Shown here one piece after another: positions 34,101 through 44,046 of a stretch of DNA of 64,000 nucleotides. The stretch is from assembly GCA_039621445.1 (NCBI GenBank), contig CP154956.1, positions 83,882,474 to 83,946,473 on the forward strand, given 5' to 3'. The position numbers and the translations under genes were made by a program. The first letter of the stretch is position 1. Each line of letters starts with the position of its first letter. The DNA comes from Euglena gracilis. Taxonomy: Eukaryota; Euglenida; Euglenophyceae; Euglenales. The notes under the pieces are model-generated. The model was given only the letters and a program-made list of their open reading frames with translations. It was not told the DNA's origin and searched no databases.

Positions 34101-35002
34101 TACACTGGCAGGTCGAAAATTTCGTTCGCAACCATTCTTTTGCTCGTGCCCGCAGCCACCCTCTTCATCTCCGACAACAAAATTGCCAAGCTGCCCGCCG
34201 CAATCTGTGACCTGACCAGAGTTTTTTTTTCCTTTTGGTTGATGATCCAGAGGGGTCCCCCCGAGACCTGGCCTGACCAGGAGGACCCAGGGCTGAGTAC
34301 ATACCCCCCAAGATTTCCCCTCTCTTTTTGCCGGAAAGTCCCAAATATTTATACACATAATGATATCTCTTATATATAATGTATAATATATAATAAAATT
34401 TCATACAAATAAAATAATATAATATAAAATATAAATATAAATTATTATTTTATATATTATATATAATAAATGTAACATATATTACAAAAATTAACATTAA
34501 TAAAATAAAGAAAAATTTTAAAATGATTTATTATAAATAATATTTGTAACAAATGTAATGCACATAATATTATTGTACATAATAATATTTATATGAATAC
34601 TTAATATTCCCAAAATGTGGTTGGTGGGTGTCAACCGAAAGAAACTCTCTGGGCTGACGCAGCTGACGCGCTTCTCGTGCAAGAACAACCCGCTGAATTT
34701 GGCAGACCCGGAGACCGAGGCGCGGTACGAAGCAGTGAAGACCATCGTTGGGCCGTGGCCCAAGTTTATCGGGCTGTAACGCGAAGTCGTTGGGGCACCC
34801 CAACACCTGGCAAGGCTGTGATTTGAGTGGAGGGATGTTGATTTAAGCACCAAGAGAACATGTGGGAGGTTGATAAAGGTTTCCATTTTTTTTATAATTT
34901 TCGGTGTCCAAAAATCACTCCCAACCGGACACCTTTTTTTGCTCACCCACCCTCCTGTCAGCTCTCACGTGAGGTTGATGATCGTTGGACACCGAGGAAA
35001 CG
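22469..35002 (+). CDS. LRR-Roc (Roco-like) GTPase gene, spliced, partial at both ends
   Basis: Exons joined by splice phase and LRR spacing: 22469-22578, 24759-24876, 26086-26162, 26883-26960, 29925-29963, 30060-30155, 30451-30576, 30781-30879, 31105-31130 + 33443-33516 (one exon split by a transposon), 34156-34220, 34663-34775, 34962-35002. They encode about 350 residues: an N-terminal LNLSRRG cap-like repeat, about eleven 22-24-residue repeats of the form LxxLxLxxNxLxxLP, a linker (ARYEAVKTIVGPWPKFIG), then VRLMIVGHRGNG, the start of a P-loop. LRR followed directly by Roc is the Roco layout: LRRs bind partners, Roc binds GTP. The lysine of GxxxxGK would lie in the next exon, which I did not find; a read-through gives W there. 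The start exon and any COR or kinase domain are also missing. If the donor at 34776 is not used, the frame stops at 34777 and the product is a plain LRR protein. Confidence 0.7.
23455..23800. repeat. AAATATAAAACCCCC foldback cluster (in intron)
   Basis: CCCCAAATATAAAACCCCC words in tandem at 23460-23530 and again at 23725-23800, the latter closed by a G-run. The same core, with both orientations present, is at 29378-29800. Confidence 0.7.
24759..24876 (+). CDS. LRR gene exon: second and third repeats
   Basis: Starts VPPQAWAMPYLTGLDVRDNR in phase 0, directly completing the previous LAE. It ends in phase 1 at CAGG|GTCCTA after RPGLRFLGQ. Confidence 0.7.
26086..26162 (+). CDS. LRR gene exon: NPIQSLGDSLRKLTQLDTL repeat
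   Basis: Acceptor TGTCTCAG, phase 1, donor TCG|GTATGG. The join to the previous exon gives a repeat one residue short. An upstream exon-like stretch (25927-25985, LAKDLHLCANDI) or an earlier start (frame open to about 26028, INVSENPIQSL) are alternatives. Confidence 0.6.
26883..26960 (+). CDS. LRR gene exon: LSAFPNYLCELTALTHL repeat
   Basis: Acceptor CCACTCAG, donor AGG|GTACGT, phase 0 at both ends, 26 codons. KCS|LSAFP restores the exact CxLxxFP spacing. Confidence 0.8.
27545..27971. mobile_element. Short TIR element in the 3-kb LRR intron
   Basis: TGCCCAATGAACGCCCTTG on the left is matched by CAAGGGCCGTTCATTGGGCA on the right (one indel). The left end has a second tandem copy of the first 12 bases. 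No target duplication is evident. Confidence 0.55.
28078..28145. repeat. CA/TA microsatellite
   Basis: (CA)n passing into (TA)n. A 20-base word (TATATGGTGACATCT core) is repeated on either side, near 28000 and 28263. Confidence 0.85.
28285..28545. repeat. Interstitial telomere-like repeats
   Basis: Two degenerate (CCCTAA)n blocks (28285-28360 and 28460-28545), each followed by AGTAACACC and separated by a unique 90-bp segment. They lie in an intron. Confidence 0.85.
29378..29800. repeat. AAATATAAAACCCCC/GGGGTTTTATATTT foldback
   Basis: C-run + AAATATAAAACCCC at 29378-29400, then GGTTTTATATTTGGG words in G-runs at 29400-29475 and 29690-29800, with about 200 bp between. A CCGGCGCTTTTCGCCGG hairpin precedes the second block. 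Confidence 0.75.
29925..29963 (+). CDS. LRR gene exon: LPDDCFLGCHALN
   Basis: Acceptor GGCCCCAG, 13 codons in phase 0. It completes NNSIAR|LPDDCF. The 3' side has no GT donor at the frame-correct point (see the 29964-30059 entry). Confidence 0.65.
29964..30059 (+). other. 96-base G-run/A-run intervening segment, non-canonical or unspliced
   Basis: Removing exactly these 96 bases gives ALN|RLAIFWNRL, a perfect LxxLxIxxNxL. The segment begins AGAGAT rather than GT, and ends TGCAG. The only nearby GT (29980) breaks the frame. Because 96 is 32 codons with no stop, it could also be retained as a low-complexity insert. Confidence 0.55.
30060..30155 (+). CDS. LRR gene exon: RLAIFWNRLGRIPSLADM...
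   Basis: 32 codons, phase 0, donor GAG|GTACTG. Ends LQVNSNQLE. Nearly all codons end in G or C. Confidence 0.8.
30156..30450 (+). repeat. Intron made of a C-run/G-run foldback (core TAATAGAAG)
   Basis: The donor GTACTG runs straight into a C-run + TCTAATAGAAGTGCG. The right side has CGTGCTTCTATCAGGGGG. Between them are two further copies of the motif (ATAGAAGCACACATCCC; AAATAAAATGCACCTCCC). The intron therefore is mostly foldback element. Acceptor TCCCCCAG. Confidence 0.65.
30451..30576 (+). CDS. LRR gene exon: DIPTFGVTHPHLGKIDLSRN...
   Basis: 42 codons, phase 0/0, donor GAG|GTGTGG. It covers one full repeat and the start of the next (KLHTLE). Confidence 0.85.
30781..30879 (+). CDS. LRR gene exon: VSHNHLSKIPADCCHLPLL...
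   Basis: 33 codons, phase 0/0, acceptor TCCTCCGCAG, donor CCG|GTATTG. KLHTLE|VSHNHLSKIP and LANNRLSSLP fit the consensus exactly. Confidence 0.85.
31105..31130 (+). CDS. LRR gene exon, left half (split by transposon)
   Basis: Acceptor GTATGCAG. Encodes VEIWHMQC and the first two bases of a Leu codon, then is interrupted after the target site AGTGCCT. It joins 33443 to read MQCLVYLNLDGNQL, an exact LRR. Confidence 0.75.
31131..33435. mobile_element. 2.3-kb TIR element inserted in an LRR exon
   Basis: The left end carries GGCGGCGCATCTCGCACTTA + AG; the right end carries the exact 22-base complement (33410-33431). Terminal few bases differ (TGGG against TTTA). The 7-bp host word AGTGCCT abuts both sides (31124-31130 and 33436-33442). 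Inside are six or seven scattered copies of a TGCGCAnnnTGCGCACACCGAC motif (near 31170, 31795, 32255, 32355, 32715, 32830, 33390). No transposase is recognisable, so probably non-autonomous. Confidence 0.85.
33443..33516 (+). CDS. LRR gene exon, right half (split by transposon)
   Basis: Continues LVYLNLDGNQLAVLPEDVGN and LWKHL, donor TTTAG|GTCTCT in phase 1. The G joins CC of the next exon to give HLATLFISDNKI. Confidence 0.8.
34156..34220 (+). CDS. LRR gene exon: TLFISDNKIAKLPAAICDLT
   Basis: Acceptor GCCCGCAG, enters in phase 1, leaves in phase 0 at AGA|GTTTTT (a weak donor). LxIxxNxI spacing is exact. Confidence 0.8.
34663..34775 (+). CDS. LRR gene exon: last repeat and linker
   Basis: Acceptor GACGCAG gives CDLTR|LTRFSCKNNPL, an exact repeat. 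The linker ADPETEARYEAVKTIVGPWP follows. The frame meets TAA at 34777, but these bases are the start of a GTAACG donor. Splicing at CT|GTAACG in phase 2 continues into the Roc exon. Confidence 0.7.
34962..35002 (+). CDS. Roc-domain P-loop exon
   Basis: Acceptor CTCCTGTCAG, phase 2. Encodes SHVRLMIVGHRGNG, the beta-1/P-loop start of a Roc GTPase. Using donor AAC G|GTTGGC, the GK[ST] lysine lies in the next exon. The stronger donor GTATGT at 35021 would instead read GNGWPTRG and lose the lysine. Confidence 0.55.
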
Positions 35003-36066
35003 GTTGGCCAACTCGAGGGGTATGTGTGGTAGGGTGTTCTAAAACGAAGGGGCAAGGCCAATCGGTATGGTTTTTGACGGAGGGATGGTTCAGAAGGGCT
35101 GGCTTCCCACGGCCCCAAAGGCAGCCTGCCTGCAATGGTGCGCACACATCCCATCCCATCCTTTCCATTCCTGCCCTCGCCCTTCTGGTGTGCCATCCGC
35201 CGATGAAAAACACCCTGCCATGTGGCAACGCTCCTCCATTTTATTTTGGCAGGAATTCCTTCACCCCACAGGTATGGTGGCGGTGGTTATTTTTGGAAGG
35301 TCTGGTCTGGTTGTGTTGATTATGAACATCATACCTTCTGTATTTTGGGGGGGGGGGTCAATCCAGGTACCCAAAAATCAAAACTGCAAAAATGGCCAAA
35401 ACAACTGCCAATTATGCAAAAAGAGTATTTTTAACCAAAAATTTGTCCTCACCAGCCCTTTGCTGACACATGCCTTTTTCCCATTTCCGTACCCCCAAAA
35501 ACAAAATCCGGCACCTTCGAGCTGCCTTTCGGGCGGCTGGAAAATAAATAAAACTCGTCAATGGGGGGGTCAGAGGCTGGAAAAGGGCTGCTGGCTGGCT
35601 GGACTCCCCCCCCCCAGGTTAATGTTCGAAAATCCTTCAAATGAGGTCATTATGGATTTTTTTTCACAATGTGCACATTTCTGTTGAAAAAGAGTTGGAA
35701 AAATTTCCCTCTGCAGGACAATTTTCCGTTTTGTAATATTATCTGTGGATGTTTTGAACAATCATTCACATTTTTTTCGATCCAAAAAACTTCTCTTTTA
35801 AAAAATAAAAATAAAAACAAATTCAATGAATAATACCATAAAAAAATGGGCCATGGGATCCTTCGACTGAAGCGACGCCCTGCCCAGGGATTTTTTTTTA
35901 AAAGGTTGGACCCTGGGAGGGAGGGGGGGAGGGAGGGAGGGAGGGAGGTGGAGGGGGGGGGAGGGGGAGGGGCAGAGATGTGTGGGAAGCCCGTCGGTAT
36001 TGAGGTAGAGGGTCTGGCCCCCCTCCTTGGCAGGTTCTAAGATTGCACATTGCACATTTTTTGATA
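35003..36066. other. Probable intron; no exon identified
   Basis: No GK[ST]-type continuation of the P-loop exon was found. There is a C-run/G-run pair at 35350 and 35606, and a purine-rich GGGAGG tract at 35910-35975. Confidence 0.4.
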
Positions 36067-36072
36067 TTTCTG

Positions 36073-37133
36073 CAGGGATTTGTGCTTATCCTGAAATGGA
36101 TAACTACAGATAACTACGGATAACTACGGATAAGCCCGAAACCCCCAAATACGGATAAAAACGGATAACTACGGATAACTGCGGATGAGCCAAAAAGTCC
36201 CGATAAGGATAATTATGGATAACTACGGATAACTACGGATCAGCAAAAAAAATTTTGACGAATGAGGATGGGAAAGAACTGCATGAAGCTTGCGTGCACA
36301 CCCACATCCTCAACCACAGGTTCTATTCTTTCTCCCTGCCAATGTATTTCCCTCCTGAGTCTCCATCGGCAAAGGAGAAGGGAGCTGTGAAGCGCGGAAG
36401 TCATCTGACTCCGCAGAAGCGGGCTGCCCAGCTTCGAGATGATTTGGAGGTGCGAAACGAAGGTAAGGAGTTGTGTCGCTGCCTTTGTGGTGTGCAAGTT
36501 GATTATAAGGAAAATCGCTTTGCTGTAAGGCACGTTGCGAGCCAGTCCCACAAGATAATGAAATTGGAAGGGGCAAAGGTGGTTAAACAGCCCGGAGCAA
36601 GTGCAGCTTTGATAAAGGTTCCTGAAGATGCAGGTGTTTTATGTTAGAATGCATCTGGGTATCAATTTCCCCCCTCAGGCCTTTTTTTTGCAACAATTTT
36701 ACATTTGGCAGCGTGCATCCTATAAAGAGATGGGCTGCTTTCAGTTTGGCCGGTGTCATTGATTTTAAAAACCGACAGAAGATGTCGTTTAACCTCCGGC
36801 AGGCAGCCGTTGGCTCTGCAACGGTGATTGTGAAGAACGGTGGATGAAAGATTAAAAAACCCACACCGGACATTGTCGTTTCCATCTGCCTTGGATGCTT
36901 GTCGTTTTCTGTTTAGATTGTCATATTTCACGAATATTAGACATTCCTGAGGTTTATGATGATCAACTCTTTTCATCTTTTCAATTGCAGCCATTTCTAG
37001 ATGGATATCCCCTGTCAGGAAGTGTATTTTAGCAAATAAGGATAATTACGGATAACTACGGATAACTATGGATAACTACGGATAACTACGGATAAGAATT
37101 TGACCCCCAAAAAAGGATAAGCACAAATCCCTG
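36073..37133. mobile_element. hAT-like element with GATAACTACG subterminal repeats
   Basis: Perfect inverted ends CAGGGATTTGTGCTTATCC (left) and GGATAAGCACAAATCCCTG (right). The word TTTCTG abuts the left end, and after one extra G also the right end, so the target duplication is imperfect. Each end carries 5-10 direct copies of GGATAACTAC (36093-36240 and 37028-37105). CAGGG ends with clustered subterminal repeats are typical of the hAT superfamily; no hAT transposase core is present. Confidence 0.8.
36255..36647 (+). CDS. Zinc-finger-like protein carried by the hAT-like element
   Basis: A 131-codon open frame lies wholly between the subterminal repeats. After a basic segment (KRGSHLTPQKRAAQLRDDLE, about residues 45-65) comes CRCLCGVQVDYKENRFAVRH followed by VASQSHKIM. 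Paired cysteines, a 12-residue loop and two histidines resemble a BED or hAT-type DNA-binding finger. It may bind the GATAACTAC arrays around it; that is inference. The frame may continue by splicing into 36712-36850, but no phase-consistent join was certain. Confidence 0.5.
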   Translation: MTNEDGKELHEACVHTHILNHRFYSFSLPMYFPPESPSAKEKGAVKRGSHLTPQKRAAQLRDDLEVRNEGKELCRCLCGVQVDYKENRFAVRHVASQSHKIMKLEGAKVVKQPGASAALIKVPEDAGVLC

Positions 37134-37139
37134 GTTTCT

Positions 37140-39119
37140 GTGCTTTCTACATGAAAAAAAAATCAAAAGATGCAAAAAAATGAGCATTTTTTGGATTTTC
37201 AAAGAAAAATCAAGGATTTTTCTTCAAACTTGGCTTGGTATCCGGCAATCTGCCAGTCTACAAAACCGAAAGGGGTTCCCAGCCCCCTTCAGTTTCACTG
37301 TTGGGGGGGGGGGGTCTGCCCCCCCCTCTCCGTGTTGGGAGGGGGTTCGGACCACCCTCCCCCGCCCCCAGAACATCCCTGGGGAGGGGAGGGTGGGTGG
37401 GTCTGCCGGACCTCTTCCCTGGGGGTGGGGGGGATACGCCCCAGGTGGGTGGGTGGGTGGGTGGGGTGCCCTCTCCCTCTCCCCCGGCCTTAAAAAGAAA
37501 TACCTGGCCCTGCTCCAAAGACTGCAATGAAATGCTTGTGGCAGTGAGCATTGTTGAGTATTTCCGCCAACGTTGATAATCTGTGCCAAAAATGGCTGCA
37601 AAATGAAGATTGTGAGGAAATGGGGTATTACCCAAAATCCTGGCGGCAGTGACCTTCTTAAGGAGGAGTCCAGTCAGCCGGCTGGAAAAAGGTGCTGGCT
37701 GTTGACCCTCGGGGGTGGGATGTCTGGGGAGGGGAGTGTTGTAATTGGTCCTTCTAGCTAGCTCCAAACCACCAAGATTTGGACAAAAATGCCCAAATCC
37801 CGCTGGGTTGGAGATTTTGGCAAGATTTTTGAGGTGAAACAAACCCCCAAAATGCTCAAAAATGGTCACTTTGGCCATCCCTTCCCACAAAAAATTTTGG
37901 CGCTTTTCGCCATTTTTTTTTATGGTCCAGTCAGGCTTCGCCGCTGGAACAATTTTATTTCCCCTCGACCCCAAGGGATCCCAGAGCTTGCAGTCGATGA
38001 CATGTCCTTGCTGACCAGTGAGAAATTGTGCGGTTCATATGTTCAAAACCATGCAAAAGGACGACGTCATTTGTGTACCCCCTTCCAAGGAAGCAGAACC
38101 ATCCTGAAGGGTGAAGCCAAGTTTTGATGAATTTTCATGAAGTGAATTCACTCCATTTTTACTTGTTTGAAATTTATCCTTTACCAATAACAACTGTAGT
38201 GATTTTTTTTAGATTTCAGCAACCATGTCATATTTTGAGTCATCTGAGTGGAATGAAGAAAAGAAAAATGGAATGAACCTTTTTTTTAAGCAAAAGGTGC
38301 TTTATCTTTTTTTAGATGTGCTATTTTTCGAGGGTTCAGACCGCCCCCCATTTCCACAGTGTGTGACACTTTGAAGTGCCACACATTGGTGTCACCAGTG
38401 TCATTTCTCTGGGAATGAAAGGAAGGTGTCCATCCTGTTTGCATTTCAGTTTCATTCCCCTGTAAGGCTGGCAGACAATGACAGACAATGCTGTGAATGT
38501 TTGCTGACCTCGCTCTGTTCCCTCCCAACACGTCGCCCATCCCTCCCCAGTTTGCATTCCACCTTTAATCTTTTTTCATTCTGAGTCCGTCAGTAAAAGT
38601 GATTCAGAGTATGGCCAGGATTTCAACGGTCCCCAAATGGTGTTAGCATTGAGAAGTTATTTTTTTCTCTGCCCCCCCCCCCCCAGGAGGTGCCTGCCTC
38701 GGCAATCACCCAGACCCGACCCCCCAGGCAGCCAGGGTTGCGTGGGACATGGCCTAAAGTGCCTTTGGCACTCGGCCAAGGTACCCTGGCGCCGAAGGCA
38801 TTGGAAGGCTGACAAAAACACATTATTGGGGGGTGAAATTTCTGCCTGTATCCATGTATATGTGGCCAGGCAGGCACGACCCCTCCAGCCTGCAAGTGCA
38901 GGCATTTCAGGGCCCCTCCCTGGGTTGGTCAAATGCAGATATTCCAGATGGAGGGAATGTTGAATTTTTTGGTCTGCATGTTGGGCAGGCAAAGAATGAG
39001 CCCTCCACAAAAGAATTTCAGCATGATAAAAAAAAGTGGGTGGAAAAGAAGTGGGTGGGGTCAGACCCCCTTGCCAGGCCTTCCCATAGAGCCCTGAGGG
39101 TGGGTCCAAAGCCTGGGAC
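37140..39119. other. No gene supported; C/G-run words
   Basis: 37300-37490 has C-run and G-run words (CTCCGTGTTGGGAGGGG, GGGTGGGTGGG). 37665-37710 has the dispersed GGCTGGAAAAAGG(T/C)GCTGGCTG motif, also at 35577, 42190, 53450 and 57590. No exon-like segment was convincing. Confidence 0.4.
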
Positions 39120-42100
39120 TTAGACGACCGGGAATGCACTTTTCATTTTTGGTGGTTTTTTGCGCACCTGCGCATTCTTTTGTGACCAAGTCTGTTGCCA
39201 TCACTTGACGGGGCGGCCGACCCGTCAGCTGAAACCCCTGGTACCAAAATTGGTACCACCACCTTCGATCCCTGGGTTTTTTCCTGGGCAAACCGACTTT
39301 TTTCGTTTTGAAAATGACGGTTTAGCACCTCCGTCGACCGGGGGAAAACCCCCATCTGCCCAAGTAGGTGCGACACGAAACGCTGTTTCACGAGGACAAA
39401 CCCTCGTCAGGTGAAGGCGTTGTACCTGTAATTGTCCCCCCTGTTTAGTGGTGCCCAGTGAATGCGCAGGGGCGCATTCACCCCCCTCCCCGTCCTGGCC
39501 TTTTCCTGAAGTTTTGGACGGTTATTGTGGCTCCCGGGGGTGGTTGTGGGAAGGGGGCATTGTGGTCTCTACAGTTAGAGTGGAGGGGAGGTTCTGTGCC
39601 CTGTGCTGGAAGCAGGGCACGAGGGGGCGATGGTGAATGTTTGGTGTGTGCGTGTAGTCTGCATTCAGAGAGTGGCGGGGTGGGTGTGTTTAAATCCACA
39701 CCAGATGTGTGTTGGGGAGGGCTCGTCACCCTCCTCAGGCTACCTGCTGTTTGCCATTCCACACGGTGCACTGCACCTCTCCTTGACACATGCAGGCACA
39801 GCATCCCTCCAGTGGCGCACGCCGTCCGCTCCGCATGTGCCTTCTCATAGGCACCATGGCACATCACCATGTGGGACCACTTGTGTTTGGGTCTGACGTT
39901 TGGGATGGGGTGCTGGGTGTGGCTTTGCACGCCTTTCCTGTGTGTCACTATTTTTTAAAGGTACGGAGCGGAGCCCTGCTTCAACCCTTTCTGCCACAGA
40001 CTACACCCTCCAGAACAGCCCTCACAAACGATATAAAATGGCTCCTCTCCGAGGGTGCATCAGGCACAAGAGTGCGCACGTGTGCACTCTTGAGACCATT
40101 CTTTCGCTGGCTGGCTGTGAGTTCATCTGCAGGAGAGCAGGAGGGGAGCAGTGCTGGGCAACCACAAGAGTGCGCGCCTGCGCATTTTGTGAGGGGGAGT
40201 GCGCAGGTGCGCATTCTCTGTGTTGTGGAGTTGTGTCTCGCTCTCCTGAACCCAGTGCCAGCACAACATTGTGGCAGGGCTACCCCCATGGTGCACTGCT
40301 GGCCTTTTTGTTGACGATTTCAGAGGCATCTCATTGCACAGGTGGGTGACGCCAGAGCAGGGTGTACGTATCCCTGGCTGTGCCTCCACCTTGTGTGCTG
40401 AGTTGTTGGGCATCGCCCTGTGTGCCAACCTCCTACCAGGGTGCTTTAAGGGGAGACACAAGAAGGGAATGCACATGTGCGCATTCACCCCGATGTGCCA
40501 TGTTTGACTGCAGCCATTGCAGATGGAGTGTGTGGTGAAGGTGTGTGCATATGTGCTTTCCTTGGTCTTCACAGCGGCCAGGGGATGTGTAGTTTGCAGT
40601 GCTGGAGCGTCGACTCTGGGTTCATGATAAAAAAGGGTTCTGTGTGGTGGGTGACGCAAGGCCAGAGGTGGTGGTCCTCCCCTGCTGTGTTTCGCTCCAG
40701 GGCTGCCTCGTCCTCGGACACCATTCGATCCTCACAGGGAGATCTACACCTCAGCCGTGTGGTTTCAAACCCAGGCCAGGCGGGGAGAGTTGGCGTGGGT
40801 GGTGGCATGCCCACCTGGGAGTGCAAATATTCGGCGGTGTGGCTGTAATTTACAGAAAGGCACAGGACGCTTTTTTGCGCATGTGCGCATTCACCGGCTT
40901 TTTACTCATGCCATGAAAGACTGTTGACCGCAGTTGGGAAGTAGGGTGCCCGTCACTGAGGAATTTCCTCGGGCACCAAAGTCCCTTTCTCATCTGTTTT
41001 CCCTTGGTACGACACAATGGAATGCACGGAAAAAGCAAAACGAAAAAATTATTGGGTTTGTCGGCAAGTTTTTGTTGTGATGTGCTTGTGCCTGTCTCAC
41101 GATCTCAAGGGCCTGCGTGGGGTCGGACAACGCTGGCATCAACCGGCCCATCACCTCCGCCGGGTGGGGGACGTTCACGTGCGTTGTGACGTGCTCCACA
41201 CGTTCATGAGAGCAGCGTAGGCTGGGCTGGGCACTGGACTGCAGCGGGTGAAGTCGAATGCGCAGGTGCGCATTCTGATTTGTTCGGTGACTTGACCTGC
41301 AGGGGGGCAGTTCCCCTGTCACTGAAGGACATGAATTCGTGCCTTGACACCTGCCGTCGCCGAGCCCAGGGTTTTCCACGCCGCTGCAGGTGTCGTGTTC
41401 CAGGGTGTGGTCTGGTACAGCGACATTGTTGCCCAGGGTGATTATCTTGGTTCAACTGCCCCTCACACACCCATGTTCTGCAAGCCCAAAACCACATCAC
41501 AGCGATGCACAACTCGGATTCAAGGCAGGCAAACAACAGGCCATACCCAGTGTGTCCTTCAACATCAATGCGCATGTGCGCATTCCCCCTTCCCACAGCC
41601 TGTGTCCATTCCAAAAATGCGCACCTGCGCATTCTTTTGGGTTTCCAAAAAATGCGCAGGTGCGCATTCTTCGGCCTTGTCACTCAGTGATACACCTGTG
41701 GTTTTGACCGTGGGAGGGCTGTGTCTCTATGGCTGCAAGGAGTTCCTTCCCACGCTCATCCCGGGTTCGCCAGGTCCTGCCCCCCAGGAGCCATCAGCAC
41801 GCACTGGTGAACACAAGGTGGCACACCCAGGTCCAGGTTGGCCTGCATTGCTTGTGTTCCGCATGCCATTTGGAGTGTGCCGAGTGTGTGTCCAGCCACG
41901 CACTGTACCACATTCGTCATGAAACAGCTGTAAGCAGCATGCGTAGTTGAACCAGTAAACAAGGGGTGGTCCTTGTGGTCGTGTAATATCCAAACAGCTC
42001 ATTTTTGTGGTGTTTTCACCCACTCTGGAAGAGACATCAAACCCTTCAGAATGCGCACCTGCGCACTCCGCTTCCAAAATGCGCGGATGCGCATTTTCAC

Positions 42101-42155
42101 TAAAACTGTCAGAATTTTGTGACTCAACAAGAAAAGTGCATTCCCGGCCGTCTAA
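39120..42155. mobile_element. 3.0-kb TIR element with GCGCAGGTGCGC palindromes
   Basis: TTAGACGACCGGGAATGCAC + TTTTC on the left matches the complement of GAAAAGTGCATTCCCGGCCG + TCTAA on the right: 24 of 25 bases. TGGGA lies just outside both ends, not perfectly registered. About 13 copies of AATGCGCA(C/G/T)(C/G)TGCGCATT-type palindromes are spread through it (for example 39163, 39460, 40170, 40200, 40470, 40878, 41257, 41568, 41617, 41652, 42050, 42078). The body is G/C-rich with many open frames, none recognisable. Confidence 0.8.
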
Positions 42156-43650
42156 ATGGGAAGCTGCTGATTTCAAAGAAAGAAAAAAGGTGCTGGCTGG
42201 CGGGAATCCCCCCCCATAGGGATCCGAGGGCTGAAACTAGGCCCGACTGGGATTTATTGGAGAACCGGCTTCGGCCATTCGCCAAGGAATGCTGACCCCC
42301 CAGACAACCTGGAAGGGTGCCAGGAACCTGGAACCATCCTGTTGGCCATTCTCCTTGCCAGCAGGGAATTTCTTAAGCTGGAGTCAGCCTGGAGCCTTTT
42401 TCCAGTCAGCCCAAGTTTCCAACCTCTGAGTTGGACCCCCCCTTTTTGGGGGGAACAGGGCGGTTGAGACGATGGGTATCCGCCTTGAATTTTGGTAGAG
42501 GGGTTAGAAACTGATGCCGACAGCTTGTGTGTCACGAATGCAAAAAAAAAAACACGTCTGGTTTCTGGAACCTTCTTTTTTGCCTTGCCCTTGCCAAGTT
42601 ACCCGGGCAACGCAAGGACAAGGCCCCTGCCAGGGTATTTGGGGCCCCTGCCAGGGTTTTATGTTTTCTTGTTGCATGCATCTCTTGCATCCTTTTTGCC
42701 ACAATACGTTCTGCTGGCATTCTGGTATGCCAACCATCATTTTACCCATCTTTTGCCCATTTGACTCCCCAAAGGAACATGAGAACGTCTGTGCAAGCTT
42801 CCACTTTTAGTTCAAATAATCATAAAAAAGGCAACGTCTAACAACTCCCCTCCCCAGGGGGGAGGTCACAGTAGTCAGACGGGGGGTTGGACCCCTGCAT
42901 TTGAGAAGTTGGCCTGGACCCAAATTTCCTTGTGCTTCCGTGCTCTCCACAGGAGATGACCCGGACATGCGCGTAGTATGGAATGCCTGCTCCCAGTATA
43001 AGGGGTTAGGGAAAGGGTGAAGGTTTGTAATAAGGTTAGGGTTGGGTTTTGAGAATGTGGACCTCCTCTGTCCAACTCCAGGGCCCCCCGGGGGGGAGGG
43101 GCAGCAGTTAAGCTGCCAAAAGATCCAGAAGGCATTTTTTTTATCCCACTCCGGGCCAGGCCCCGAGGCATTCAAAAGAAACATTCATTTTTTTTTGTAT
43201 TTTGTATGGTCTAGTGTGCAAAATTTTCCGAAATTGATATCATTTCCCAGGAGTCAAAAAATCGTCGGGAAGAACACGCAAAACTCCCGCAATAACCCGC
43301 GCAAGTTTTGCCAATGTGTCATCATGTCTGCATCCACCTCCACTGACCTCCAGAGATGCAAAGTGCAACCCAAATCCATCTCTGACCTGCGTCGTGCTCC
43401 TGACCTCCGATTTAGTGTGCCAGTCTACAGCCACTGGCTGGCTTTCCTGGCCTTTGTTTGCGTCTGAAGCATGCTTGACCTGATGGCTGTTTGCCCGCTT
43501 GAGAACCATGCCAGGTGGCTGGCTGGCGACTTGGGGTCATTCCTTGGCCCAGAAAACCAGCTTTTTGTTGCATGGCACAAGCACTTCAATTGGAAATTAA
43601 AGAATATTGTTGTGAGGAATTGTGCAATGAAAAAAAATTCAGGATTGTGT
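42156..43650. other. No gene supported
   Basis: Unique-looking sequence with GGCTGGAAAAAGG-type motifs on both strands (42190; 42385-42412), a CCCCTGCCAGGGT direct repeat (42627 and 42648), and short C/G-run words. Confidence 0.4.
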
Positions 43651-43651
43651 T

Positions 43652-44046
43652 AACCCCCCCCTAATAAGTGCACGGGTGCGCGCATTTTAAGGACGTAGTT
43701 TCGGACCCCAAGGGGTGCGCATTTATTAGGGCACTGCGCACTTTTTAGGACAAAGCCGAAAATACTCATGTTTCCCCCACTCTTTTTCAATTTTCCCCCT
43801 ATTTTGTGATTTCAAGCTATGAGTGAAGTGATTATGTGTCAAATTTGGGCTTGGACGATGGAAATATTTGGTTTGAGAAGGACAATTCTGAGAATTGTTT
43901 GTGCTTTTCGACCTGAGATGTGACCGTGATTTCTCCTTTGGGGGGGGTGCGCACTTTTTAGGAGGTAGTTTCGGACCCTTGGGGGCTGCGCACTTGTTAG
44001 GGCACTGCGCACAATTAGGGCACTGAGCACTTATTAGGGGGGGGGT
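43652..44046. repeat. C-run/G-run foldback element (core AATAAGTGC)
   Basis: C-run + TAATAAGTGCAC on the left, GCACTTATTAGGGG on the right. Inner copies are GCGCATTTATTAGGGC and GCGCACTTTTTAGGA. A ~180-bp unique centre separates two near-identical halves (GGTAGTTTCGGACC(C)). The word TGTGT lies near both ends. Confidence 0.7.
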
